The position numbers and the translations under genes are program-made. Of a stretch of 20,261 nt of DNA, positions 11,986 through 20,057 are shown in pieces. Source of the DNA: a virus; the IMG/VR virus record IMGVR_UViG_3300020442_002628, positions 1 to 20,261 of that record. One strand, written 5' to 3'. The notes beneath the pieces were generated by a model. It was not told where the DNA came from, ran no database searches, and worked only from the letters and a program-made list of their open reading frames with translations. Within the stretch, counting starts at the first letter, position 1; every line of letters begins with the position of its first letter.

Positions 11986-13734
11986 ATGCCAAACAGGATA
12001 ATATACAACGCCCAAGATTTATTCTTCGGGTTGCCAAGCGGAGTAGATAACTTTCCGCTAGTTACTGGTTTTCTTTCTGACGGAAACACAGGCACGTTCG
12101 AAGTCCTCAAAAGAATTCATAGAGTCCAAAGCTTTAACTACGATATCACCACCAATAGAGAAGATATTGGTTTAGTCGGGAAATCCTCTTTTGACTCGCA
12201 TACTCTTTCTAGCCCACCAGATGTAAACGGTAGTATCTCATATTTTATCGAAGGGCTAAGTAATGAGAAAAAAATGGGGTTCAATGTTCTCACTAGCGGA
12301 GCGACAAACTTACCCAATAAAGAGTTTACCTACAACTTCGTAGACGGAAATAAAAAGCAAAATATATATTTAGCTGTCAACAAGTCTGGAGAAAACGCCC
12401 GAAGAACCCCAGCGTATGATCCCAGTGAAATCCCAGATTTAATTTCTTCTGGTAGAGCGTTAGAGATGACTACCCAGCAAGTAGATAATTTGGGTATGTT
12501 AGTTTTTCAAAACGCTTACATAAACGACTACGCCTTAGATATAACAGTTGGTAATTATCCAAAAGTTGACGTTGGCTTTGTGGCTGACAATGTAATATTT
12601 CTGGGGTCTGGATCAGGAATCAAAACGCCACTCATAAACAGTCAAGACGCTGAAGTTGAATACGGGGATAAAGAGCTAATTATCCCAAAGAATTACGCAA
12701 GGCGAAACGCGAACTTTGATGTAAACCACACTTTCAGACCAGGAGATGTTGAGATTGCGATATCCAAGCGAGCAGCGGACGAAGATATTTTAGTTCAAAA
12801 CGACATGGAAAGCTCCACCGACTTTGTTGGCTTTCATGGGGCCACAGTGGCTTTAACTTCTTCAGAGCAATACCAAGGCTTACAGTCTTTACAGGTTAAT
12901 CAAGCCTCTTCAATTACTAATGGTAATTATGGTGGGGCAATGATACGTGTCCCAATACAACAAATGGTGGTTGGAGAATATTATACCTACGAATTTTTTG
13001 TTAAAGCCAACACTACCAAACCAGAGGGAGAGCTACTAAACGTAAGCCAAGATGGGATACCAGGCACATTTAGTTTAAATCAGTTTGTGGGTAATGCTTG
13101 GACTAAAATACAAATAAGAAAAAAACTAACTTCCGCCCCATCCAGTAGCAATAAAGTTTTCAATATTTTCTTTGGTAGCGCACCTAGCTTAATTTTTTAC
13201 GTTGATTCATTCAAGGTCTACAAAGACGCAGAAAACGAGCCTGTTCAATTTTACAGAGATATCTTCCAGTCGGTTAAGATGAGCATACCAATGAGTAGAG
13301 AAAACCTATCTTGCATTGGTCATAAATACCATGTAGACAGAAACTTAACTTTACCTCTTAAATCCACGGTTACAATTGATATGATTGAAAGTGGGTCAAA
13401 TTATCAAATCTCTGGCAACTTCTTAGATAATCTACGCAGAGATGAAAAGTACGACATGAGTTTGACCTTTAGAGACAGTCAAGGTAATCAGGGCATGAAG
13501 TTCAACATATTCGGCAGCAAATTTGAGGGCGCAGCTTACAACTCAGACATTGGGTCAAACAAAACTGTTTCCACAACATTTACGATGTCTAATGATTATG
13601 ACTTTGCTAGAAGTGTAATATCTGCTGAAGGTCAAGGCTTGTTTATCCTAGATCATTTAGTGGACGATAATTTAAACATATTAACCACAGACGGCGGTGA
13701 TCCGATGATCGACGAAACCCCATTCTTGTTCTAA
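11986..13734 (+). CDS. Tail tube-like protein with an inserted sugar-binding-type domain
   Basis: The flanking parts look like a phage tail tube protein: RIHRVQSFNYDITTNREDIG, VNGSISYFIEGLSNEKKMGF (about 81-99) and, after the insert, SVKMSIPMSRENL and KYDMSLTFRDSQGNQGMKF. Between residues about 270 and 415 lies a separate jelly-roll module (NDMESSTDFVGFHGATVAL ... LQSLQVNQAS ... YYTYEFFVKANTT ... FYVDSFKVYKD) with the pattern of carbohydrate-binding modules of the CBM4/9 type. Such modules on virion surfaces can bind sugars on the host or in mucus. The gene starts 11 bases after the portal stop and its own stop overlaps the fibre start (TAATG). The tail-tube call rests on sequence pattern alone. 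Confidence 0.55.
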   Translation: MPNRIIYNAQDLFFGLPSGVDNFPLVTGFLSDGNTGTFEVLKRIHRVQSFNYDITTNREDIGLVGKSSFDSHTLSSPPDVNGSISYFIEGLSNEKKMGFNVLTSGATNLPNKEFTYNFVDGNKKQNIYLAVNKSGENARRTPAYDPSEIPDLISSGRALEMTTQQVDNLGMLVFQNAYINDYALDITVGNYPKVDVGFVADNVIFLGSGSGIKTPLINSQDAEVEYGDKELIIPKNYARRNANFDVNHTFRPGDVEIAISKRAADEDILVQNDMESSTDFVGFHGATVALTSSEQYQGLQSLQVNQASSITNGNYGGAMIRVPIQQMVVGEYYTYEFFVKANTTKPEGELLNVSQDGIPGTFSLNQFVGNAWTKIQIRKKLTSAPSSSNKVFNIFFGSAPSLIFYVDSFKVYKDAENEPVQFYRDIFQSVKMSIPMSRENLSCIGHKYHVDRNLTLPLKSTVTIDMIESGSNYQISGNFLDNLRRDEKYDMSLTFRDSQGNQGMKFNIFGSKFEGAAYNSDIGSNKTVSTTFTMSNDYDFARSVISAEGQGLFILDHLVDDNLNILTTDGGDPMIDETPFLF

Positions 13735-16700
13735 TGCCTACTAAAATTAGAAATGTCGAATTGCTAACGCTCGCTAGAAGCGATGCGGGTACTCCTGTAT
13801 TGGGGCATGTTGGTGTTGGTATCGACGCTAACTTGATTCAAGATTTCGAGATGGGCCTTTCAAGGGTTAGCTCTGCGGCTCAATTTAATTTAGCTCTTAA
13901 TGTAGAGGGAGCAACGACCAATACTGCTCACTACGGTGGTATCGCTTTTACTCAAGGTGCTAGCGCTGACACTGTAATGGCTTCTATCAAAGCGGTTAAT
14001 ACTAGTGTTGATGGTTATGTTGATCTTTCTTTTAATACTAGGAGCGTTACTAACGCTTTGCTTATTGAAGCTGACGGAAGCGTCAGCACTAATGGCCGTC
14101 TTGATGTTAACCATGACACGGTAAAGCTGTATAATAGCGCAAACACTAACAATACTTATTTCTTTGCCGAAAATACTGGTGCTGGTAATGCTGGCATAAA
14201 ATTAAAAAACAGTCAAGGCGAATTTACCATTATTGCTAATGATAGACTGAGGTTTATAAGTGATGATAGCCCGACTACTGAAGTATTGTCTCTTCATCCA
14301 GATGGAAGTGTTGGCATAGGCACGGGGTCAAGTACGCCCGATGGAAACCTTGAGATTAAAAGCGATGGATCAGATGCCGCTGGAGCACATTTAATTTTAA
14401 CACACGCAAACAGCAACAGCACTGATATAGTTAGTACGATTGCCTTTGCTAATAATGCTGGCTCTGTAGCGCACATTCGAGGTGGAACCACAAGCGCAAA
14501 TGATAACGGATACATTTCGTTCCAAACTGATAATTCAGGAACAACCGCTGAACGACTACGAATTGATTATGATGGACAGACTTACTTTTACGGTCAACTA
14601 AATATACCTGGCGGCAGTGGGTCAACAACAAACCGATTAAATTTCAATTATAATTCAAGTAATGGTGTTGCTGAAATAGCTCCCGACAGTAGCAGCGGAC
14701 ACACTGAATTAAAGTTTTCTACCTGCCTCTCTGGAACTAAATCCGAAAGAATGCGCATACATCATGACGGAAAAGTTGGCGTAGGCACGGGATCAACCGC
14801 ACTAACCGAATTACTAGAAGTCAATGGCAACGTAAAAGCAACAAAATTCATTGGCCCACTAGAAGGTAACGCAGACACAGTAACTACAAACGCCAACCTA
14901 ACAGGAGATGTTACTTCTGTAGGAAACGCTACTTCTATTGCTGCTGGTGTGATTGTAGATGCGGATATTAAATCTGACGCGGCTATCGCGTACTCTAAGT
15001 TGGGTGCAATCCCTACTTGGAACCAAGACACAACAGGCAATGCCGATACAGCTACAGCTTTACAAACCCAAAGAAACATAGTTGTAGGAAAATCCGCCGC
15101 AGGGGCTGGCGACATTGATGCTATTACTCAATCATTCGATGGCAGTACAAACATTAGTTTTGACTCAACACTTAATTCTCATTTACCCGCCGATCTCAGG
15201 AATACCACTAGCACTAATATAGCCGACGAGCCAGGTAACACTGCTTTAAAAATTATTGGTAGCGCTTCAAAAGCTGTTCAGTTAAAAATAAATCGTCAAG
15301 GGTTGATTGTAGGTTTTGACGAAGCTACGATAACTGGTGGAGGAGGCGGTGGTTCATCTTTTGATGTAACACTTAACGATGAGATATATTTTGATGCTGC
15401 TTATACCGACCAAACAACAAAGACAATAGATTCTTCTAACCCCTCTTTTGGTCTTCACTTCAACAGTGAGGCTTTATTTACATCTTTGACAGAAACAGGC
15501 GGTACAATGTCGGTAACAATCGGCGGTACAACCAAAACATTAGATTTACCCGATGCTAGTTTTACTCAGCTTGATTTAGACGGAAGCACTTTGCGGGTTA
15601 CGGTTGGCGGCACACCAAAAACTGTTGGTTTAAGTAGCATAAGCGTAGCCAACGCCACGAACGCTACTAATGCAGACAACATTGCGATAAGCTCAGAGAA
15701 CACTAACGCCACAAGATATTTAAGTTTTGTGGACGGCACGAGTGACGACAGAGCTTTAAAGGTGGATGCAGGATTAACTTACAACCCAAGCTCCAACACT
15801 TTAACCACTACAACTTTCTCTGGAGCTTTGAGCGGTAATGCTACTACGTCTAGTGGACTGCTGGTTGGTTCTACTACATATACTCCATCAAGCTCGGCAA
15901 CTGGAGGCGTGTCTTTGGTATCAAGAAACTCAAGCAATGAAGTCTCTATAGCCAAACTAATTTTGTCCGACAACACCACATCATCTAATTTAGATGTGAT
16001 AGTTGGTAAGATAAGTGGCAGTGATCTTTTGCGTGAGTTTTCAGTTGATCAAGTAAGAAATTTTATTGACCCAGACAATACTCGTTTTTTGCCCAGCCCA
16101 ACAAATGGGGTTTATCCATTAACTGTATCAAACGCCGCTTCTGCTGATGGCGCAACTACCGCTGGCTCTGCGGGCTCTATAAGCGCGGGCGTAGGTGATC
16201 AGGCGTTCTCTGCGGTGACTGCCGATGGCTTTGTAAAATTATCAGGCGGCAATGGAACTTTGTCCGTTGGTGCTTTAGCTGAAGGTGACATTCCTGACAA
16301 TAACGCTAACACAACAGGCAAAGCTAATACCGCTGGAACTGCTGATGTAGCTGACACAGTAACATTTGGCAGTGCTAATATATCAGCTAGTCACGCTAAC
16401 ACCGCTTCTACTTTGGTGGTTAGAGGCGCTGATAACTCAATCAACGTAGGAGCTTTGGCTTCAACAAATATTACAGCCCAAAGCTTGGAATTAACCAATG
16501 CCTCCGCCGCCCTAAAGGTTCAAGAAATAATCCCTCGCGGAAGCGGTAGCATGTTAAACTTTGGCACGAGCGGTAGCGGCTGGCCAGGATTAGGAGAGCC
16601 CACTGACACTGGGGTAGGCCCAAATTATTATGTAAAAGCTAGCACTCAAATAGGTAATCCTAACTCAAATACTGAGGGAGCTTTTAGGAATGGCTACTTT

Positions 16701-17072
16701 GGCGAAGTATACTCCTTTGATGGTATCACTTCAGCTTCTGATTCAAGGATAAAAGAAAACATAGAACCCCTTTCTTTGGGGCTTGACTTTGTGAGGCTTC
16801 TTGAGCCTAAAAAATATACTTGGAAAAAATCTGATACGCCTAGAATTAAATTTGGAGCATTGGCTCAAGAAATAGAGCAAGTAATAAACCAACTCACCGA
16901 AGAAGAAACGTCTTTAATCAATATATCAAATTATCACGAGAACACCGAAGAGCAAAATGAACAAGCCTTAAAGGGTGTTTCACAATCTCAAGTTATGTGG
17001 GTTTTGTTTAACGCTGTAAAACAATTAGACGCAAAAGTGCAAGAGCTCGAAAAACAATTGGACAAATCCTAA
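13734..17072 (+). CDS. Tail fibre or spike with C-terminal S74 self-cleaving chaperone domain
   Basis: The 1112-residue protein is Ser/Thr/Asn/Gly-rich and repetitive. Several units contain a DG-[SKQ]-V-G-[IV]-GTG turn (DGSVGIGTGSS, DGKVGVGTGS) and ERLRIDYDG/ERMRIHHDG, as in trimeric beta-structured fibres. A GGGGG hinge lies near residue 540. The end (about 1000-1112) is a peptidase S74 intramolecular chaperone domain: Ser1002 and Lys1007 in SDSRIK are the expected catalytic pair, followed by GALAQEIEQVI and a final coiled coil (LDAKVQELEKQLDK). The domain drives trimer folding and is then cut off just before Ser1002. The protein probably binds the host receptor. The start overlaps the preceding stop. 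Confidence 0.88.
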   Translation: MPTKIRNVELLTLARSDAGTPVLGHVGVGIDANLIQDFEMGLSRVSSAAQFNLALNVEGATTNTAHYGGIAFTQGASADTVMASIKAVNTSVDGYVDLSFNTRSVTNALLIEADGSVSTNGRLDVNHDTVKLYNSANTNNTYFFAENTGAGNAGIKLKNSQGEFTIIANDRLRFISDDSPTTEVLSLHPDGSVGIGTGSSTPDGNLEIKSDGSDAAGAHLILTHANSNSTDIVSTIAFANNAGSVAHIRGGTTSANDNGYISFQTDNSGTTAERLRIDYDGQTYFYGQLNIPGGSGSTTNRLNFNYNSSNGVAEIAPDSSSGHTELKFSTCLSGTKSERMRIHHDGKVGVGTGSTALTELLEVNGNVKATKFIGPLEGNADTVTTNANLTGDVTSVGNATSIAAGVIVDADIKSDAAIAYSKLGAIPTWNQDTTGNADTATALQTQRNIVVGKSAAGAGDIDAITQSFDGSTNISFDSTLNSHLPADLRNTTSTNIADEPGNTALKIIGSASKAVQLKINRQGLIVGFDEATITGGGGGGSSFDVTLNDEIYFDAAYTDQTTKTIDSSNPSFGLHFNSEALFTSLTETGGTMSVTIGGTTKTLDLPDASFTQLDLDGSTLRVTVGGTPKTVGLSSISVANATNATNADNIAISSENTNATRYLSFVDGTSDDRALKVDAGLTYNPSSNTLTTTTFSGALSGNATTSSGLLVGSTTYTPSSSATGGVSLVSRNSSNEVSIAKLILSDNTTSSNLDVIVGKISGSDLLREFSVDQVRNFIDPDNTRFLPSPTNGVYPLTVSNAASADGATTAGSAGSISAGVGDQAFSAVTADGFVKLSGGNGTLSVGALAEGDIPDNNANTTGKANTAGTADVADTVTFGSANISASHANTASTLVVRGADNSINVGALASTNITAQSLELTNASAALKVQEIIPRGSGSMLNFGTSGSGWPGLGEPTDTGVGPNYYVKASTQIGNPNSNTEGAFRNGYFGEVYSFDGITSASDSRIKENIEPLSLGLDFVRLLEPKKYTWKKSDTPRIKFGALAQEIEQVINQLTEEETSLINISNYHENTEEQNEQALKGVSQSQVMWVLFNAVKQLDAKVQELEKQLDKS

Positions 17073-17095
17073 CAAGTGATTATATTAAATCAATT

Positions 17096-17266
17096 ATGAG
17101 CGAAGAAACTAAAGAGCAGCCAAAAGTCCCTCAAGAACTAGACCTACAGCAGTCTTTCAATCTATTAGTCAATTTAGCAAGACAAAGCAAGCTCACATAC
17201 GAAGAGCACGCTTTAGTCGATAGGTCAGTGCAAAAACTAGCAGAAAAACTAGAAGTCAATAGTTAG
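17096..17266 (+). CDS. Small acidic helical protein (56 aa)
   Basis: This short frame begins MSEETKEQPKVPQELDLQQS and continues with FNLLVNLARQSKLTYEEHAL, then VQKLAEKLEVNS. The sequence reads as two amphipathic helices joined by SKLTYEEHA, with no cysteine or membrane segment. The ATG follows the fibre stop by 23 bases; TATATT nearby is a possible -10 box, and no strong Shine-Dalgarno site is seen. It ends just before an intrinsic terminator, so it is the last gene of the portal-fibre unit. The helical pattern would suit a small virion or chaperone protein for the fibre, but no family is recognised. Confidence 0.65.
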   Translation: MSEETKEQPKVPQELDLQQSFNLLVNLARQSKLTYEEHALVDRSVQKLAEKLEVNS

Positions 17267-17288
17267 TCATAAATACTCATAATTAAGA

Positions 17289-17315
17289 AAGGGCGCTTTT
17301 TGGCGCTCTTTTTTT
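17289..17315 (+). terminator. Intrinsic terminator closing the portal-fibre unit
   Basis: AAGGGCGC (17289-17296) pairs with GCGCTCTT (17303-17310) with one G-U and a six-base loop. T residues follow (17311-17315). The last two Ts are also the first two bases of a TTGTGTAA box, so termination and the next promoter are joined. Confidence 0.88.
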
Positions 17316-17321
17316 GTGTAA
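17314..17321 (+). promoter_or_regulatory. TTGTGTAA box overlapping a terminator
   Basis: The octamer starts within the terminator's U-tract and ends eight bases before the ATG at 17330. No Shine-Dalgarno site lies between. The overlap supports a role in starting a new transcript directly after the old one ends. Confidence 0.6.
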
Positions 17322-17329
17322 CAATATAT

Positions 17330-17662
17330 ATGAAAAACCTAATTTCATGGGCTAAACAAAATATTCTTTCGCTAGCTCAAACCATAATGCTGTTCTTCAC
17401 CGCGATTGTGCTCGCCGTACTCTTGAATAACCAAATCAAAACATCTGAGGTTCATCAGCTAAACGAAGAGCTAACTCAAGAGGTGAGAACCCTAGATAGA
17501 GACACCAACGAAATCATGATTAAGATGATTGAACAACGTGGTCAGATTATGCAAATGGGCGCAACTATCGAAGAAGCCAATGAAATTATTCAAAGCTTGG
17601 TTGGCAGATTGCAGCAAATGCAGCAAGAGCTTAACAAGGCAAAGGGGCGCAGTGAATCATAA
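17330..17662 (+). CDS. Membrane-anchored coiled-coil protein, possible i-spanin
   Basis: An N-terminal membrane helix (LAQTIMLFFTAIVLAVLL, about 15-32) is followed by a long coiled coil (about 35-105: VHQLNEELTQEVRTLDRDTN, then EIIQSLVGRLQQMQQELNKA) and a short basic end. The 110-residue length and type II topology (short cytoplasmic start, periplasmic coil) fit inner-membrane spanins, which work with an outer-membrane lipoprotein to fuse membranes at lysis. No o-spanin or endolysin is visible beside it, so a different membrane scaffold role is equally possible. An upstream TTG at 17300 would lie within the terminator and is rejected. The gene has its own TTGTGTAA box. Confidence 0.65.
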   Translation: MKNLISWAKQNILSLAQTIMLFFTAIVLAVLLNNQIKTSEVHQLNEELTQEVRTLDRDTNEIMIKMIEQRGQIMQMGATIEEANEIIQSLVGRLQQMQQELNKAKGRSES

Positions 17663-17704
17663 AAATGCATAATTATTTATATTTTTTTAGTAAAATGTCC
17701 ATAT

Positions 17705-17713
17705 AGTGTGTAG
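17705..17713 (+). promoter_or_regulatory. Degenerate TTGTGTAA-like box
   Basis: AGTGTGTAG (17705-17713) differs from the TTGTGTAA box at both ends but keeps GTGTA, and it lies 15 bases before the ATG at 17729, within the spacing range of the exact copies. TTATAA further along (17718-17723) could be an alternative -10 box. Confidence 0.25.
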
Positions 17714-17728
17714 TTTATTATAACCGCT

Positions 17729-18235
17729 ATGGATAACCTTGATTACGAACTTTCGGGACAGAACGCCTCTAGGGATAGAGGACAAAATTTTGTGATCGAG
17801 GTTAAACCTCAAGAAGCTCAAGATCAAGACTCTGCGGTTGAGTTTTCTGTGGGCATAATCAACGCTCTTGTAGAAAAAGTTGAAGCCCATAATTCTTCTC
17901 AATCTAAAAAAGTAACACTTCATCAATTAAAAAAAGTCTTCTGCGATAGCCTTGAAGACTACATGCAAAACGAAGACGTTAGTAATACAGAGTGGGCTTT
18001 TGCTAAAGTAAATTTATATTTAAGGATAGCTTCGGGTGAACACGCTGGAACCGTAAATGTGGTTAATACTTGTAAAAAACCTAATTTAATCGAAGTTTCC
18101 GCTAATTGGCTACCCAGCCAAAAAGATATTGATGCAGCAAAACTAATCGTTGAAGAAAATAAATTAGATTACTCTTTCAAGTCTATCGACGAGCTTTATA
18201 TTAACTTCCAACCAATTCAATGGGAAATTGACTAG
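17729..18235 (+). CDS. Hypothetical protein (168 aa) in the structural region
   Basis: I recognise no family. The N-terminal part (about 1-35) is polar and probably disordered (ELSGQNASRDRGQNFVIEVK). The central region has helices (FSVGIINALVEKVEAHN, LHQLKKVFCDSLEDYMQN) followed by WAFAKVNLYLRIASGEH and alternating beta-like segments (TVNVVNTCKK, LIEVSANWLP). Only two cysteines are present and no membrane segment. The placement between a membrane protein and capsid genes suggests a virion or assembly role, but this is position only. A degenerate promoter-like box precedes it, and an exact TTGTGTAA box starts four bases after its stop codon. Confidence 0.7.
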   Translation: MDNLDYELSGQNASRDRGQNFVIEVKPQEAQDQDSAVEFSVGIINALVEKVEAHNSSQSKKVTLHQLKKVFCDSLEDYMQNEDVSNTEWAFAKVNLYLRIASGEHAGTVNVVNTCKKPNLIEVSANWLPSQKDIDAAKLIVEENKLDYSFKSIDELYINFQPIQWEID

Positions 18236-18239
18236 TTTT

Positions 18240-18247
18240 TTGTGTAA
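18240..18247 (+). promoter_or_regulatory. TTGTGTAA box before the capsid genes
   Basis: The octamer lies 21 bases before the ATG at 18269, the longest spacing of the set. It is the only box followed by a clear Shine-Dalgarno site (GAGGAG). Its upstream context (TAGTTT) matches that of the leftward copy near 3822. Confidence 0.6.
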
Positions 18248-18268
18248 ATTTAGAGGAGTTTTCAGTCT

Positions 18269-18535
18269 ATGAATAATGATCATTTAAACGTAAATAATAT
18301 CGCTTGTGGAGGAACAGCGAAGGTTTCCGCTGATAGCGGTAACTTTTTTCGTGTTACCGCCATTCATAATGGCCACACTTCTGCTTCCACCGTAACTTTT
18401 GCCGATGATTCGGCTTTAAACACAATCACTGTAGGCGCGGGTGCTAGCGTCGATTTGGGCGTTGCGCCAATCGTATGCAAAAGCTTTACCCCAGGCCACG
18501 CTGCAATTTCAGTTTTTTATCATAAGAGAGGCTAA
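18269..18535 (+). CDS. Small beta-rich protein (88 aa), possible head decoration
   Basis: The product begins MNNDHLNVNNIACGGTAKVS and is rich in small and beta-forming residues (FFRVTAIHNGHTSASTVTFA, TITVGAGASVDLG, ISVFYHKRG). It has a compact Ig- or jelly-roll-like pattern with no membrane segment. Expression looks strong, with a clear GAGGAG ribosome-binding site and a promoter box directly upstream. It sits two bases before the protease-scaffold gene and shortly before the probable decoration protein, so a capsid accessory role is likely by context. I recognise no specific family. Confidence 0.65.
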   Translation: MNNDHLNVNNIACGGTAKVSADSGNFFRVTAIHNGHTSASTVTFADDSALNTITVGAGASVDLGVAPIVCKSFTPGHAAISVFYHKRG

Positions 18536-18537
18536 AC

Positions 18538-20040
18538 ATGGAAGAATTGAAATACACAACAATTTTTAGCTCCACAATCAAGCCCTTGGTTTCCGAGGAG
18601 AAAGACAAATACCTAGCTATGGCTAGCTTGCTTGACGTAGGAGATTTTATTCCAGAGGTAGACACCGAGAAGAACATTGATCTTTTGCCTATCGCTTTCA
18701 ACGCTTGCGTTGCGAATAGAGTAAATAAAAACGGAGATGTTATCGATACTCCTACTGCTCTGGAAATTTACGAAAACTTTATCAACAAACCAATTAACAT
18801 CGAGCATAATAGAGATCGAGTGGTTGGTGCAATCCTGACCGCTGGTTTCAGCGAGTTTGGTACAGACAAGCAAATCACAGCGGAAGAGCTAAAAGACCAC
18901 AAAGGCCCATTCAATATTACTTTAGGCGGTATTGTTTGGAAGGTCGTAAACTCCAATTTAGCTAAAATGATCGAAGATTCTGCTGATCCCACTGGAGATA
19001 GTTACCAAAAAATCTCTGCTAGTTGGGAATTAGGCTTTTCTGATTATGATTTAGTCGTTATCGAAGGTGAAGAGAAAAACATCGAAAACGCGGAATTTGT
19101 GACTGAAATAGAGAAAGTTGGACAGTTAAAGGCGAATCTCAAATCTTTGGGAGGAACTGGAAAGCTGGAAGACGGACGAAGCGTTTATCGCAGAGTCACA
19201 GAGCAGGTTGTTCCTCTTGGTATTGGCCTCACGGAAACCCCAGCGGCAGACGTGCAGGGAGTAGCGATACAAAAGGAGCAGAAAGAAGAAAAACAGGAAG
19301 AAGTGAAATCTAGCGAAAAATTAGAAAAAACTTCTCAATCTAGTGATAACAATGTAAATAATAACAATCAATTGGTTATGAAAATCGAAAGCATCAAAGA
19401 TATCAATGATGAGTCGTTGAAAACGCTAGAAGCATCTGCCGTTCATGATTTCATTCAAGAACAACTTCAGAAGGCTTCGGAAGATTTCTCTGCTCAGAAG
19501 AAAGAAAAAGAAGAAGCTTTGGAAGCCTCTGAAACTAAACTCAAGGAAATTGAAGAAGAGCGTGAAGCTCTCAAAAAGGAACTTGAAGATGTTCAGGCTG
19601 GTCTTTCTGAGCTTAAAGATAAAGAAGAAGCACGTCTCGCTCAAGAGAAATTCAATGAGCGTATGGCTTCTTTCGACGAAGAATTTAAACTCACCGATGA
19701 AGATCGTGAAGTAATCGCCAAAGATGTCGCTGACATGGATGACGACGCTTTCGCCGCTTACGGTGAGAAAATGAAGGTTCTTTTGAAGGACAAGAACAAG
19801 AAGGCTCTTGAAGAGAAGAAAAAGGAAGAGGACGCGAAAGCTGCCGAAACCGAAGCTTCTGAAGAGGTTGTTGCTTCTGAGTCCGAGGAAGAAACTTCTG
19901 AAGAGATCGTAGACGAGGCTATTGACAATGCCGAAGTGGAAGACAGCGCAATTGCTGCCACCACCGACGCTCAAGAAGCCAGTGTTTATGATAAATACAA
20001 AAACGCTTTCAGTATCGATAATTTCGATTTGAATAACTAA
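18538..20040 (+). CDS. Prohead protease fused to scaffolding domain
   Basis: The first about 240 residues look like a capsid-maturation protease of the herpesvirus/T4 gp21-like group. NACVANRVNKNGDVIDTPTA leads to FINKPINIEHNRDRVVGAIL with candidate catalytic His90, and YQKISASWELG holds candidate Ser160/Ser162. After a polar Gln/Glu/Asn linker (about 245-279) comes an acidic coiled-coil scaffold (about 300-375) and a highly acidic end (EEVVASESEEETSEEIVDEA). The protein would act as core for shell assembly, then digest itself and neighbouring proteins. AGAGAGG seven bases upstream marks the start. An in-frame ATG at 19378 after the linker could give a separate scaffold. It directly precedes the probable decoration-protein gene. 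Confidence 0.78.
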   Translation: MEELKYTTIFSSTIKPLVSEEKDKYLAMASLLDVGDFIPEVDTEKNIDLLPIAFNACVANRVNKNGDVIDTPTALEIYENFINKPINIEHNRDRVVGAILTAGFSEFGTDKQITAEELKDHKGPFNITLGGIVWKVVNSNLAKMIEDSADPTGDSYQKISASWELGFSDYDLVVIEGEEKNIENAEFVTEIEKVGQLKANLKSLGGTGKLEDGRSVYRRVTEQVVPLGIGLTETPAADVQGVAIQKEQKEEKQEEVKSSEKLEKTSQSSDNNVNNNNQLVMKIESIKDINDESLKTLEASAVHDFIQEQLQKASEDFSAQKKEKEEALEASETKLKEIEEEREALKKELEDVQAGLSELKDKEEARLAQEKFNERMASFDEEFKLTDEDREVIAKDVADMDDDAFAAYGEKMKVLLKDKNKKALEEKKKEEDAKAAETEASEEVVASESEEETSEEIVDEAIDNAEVEDSAIAATTDAQEASVYDKYKNAFSIDNFDLNN

Positions 20041-20057
20041 TATAGGATATATATACT

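Noticed and set aside
14762-15115. Minus-strand frames within the fibre gene (also near 13890, 14294, 14449, 15779)
   Set aside because: They mirror the repetitive Ser/Thr/Ala codons of the fibre gene and have no promoter or ribosome-binding site.
19426-19974. Long minus-strand frame (182 codons) opposite the scaffold domain
   Set aside because: It is Phe/Leu/Ser-rich, as expected from the complement of Lys/Glu-rich codons, and lies wholly within a strong plus-strand gene without its own start signals.
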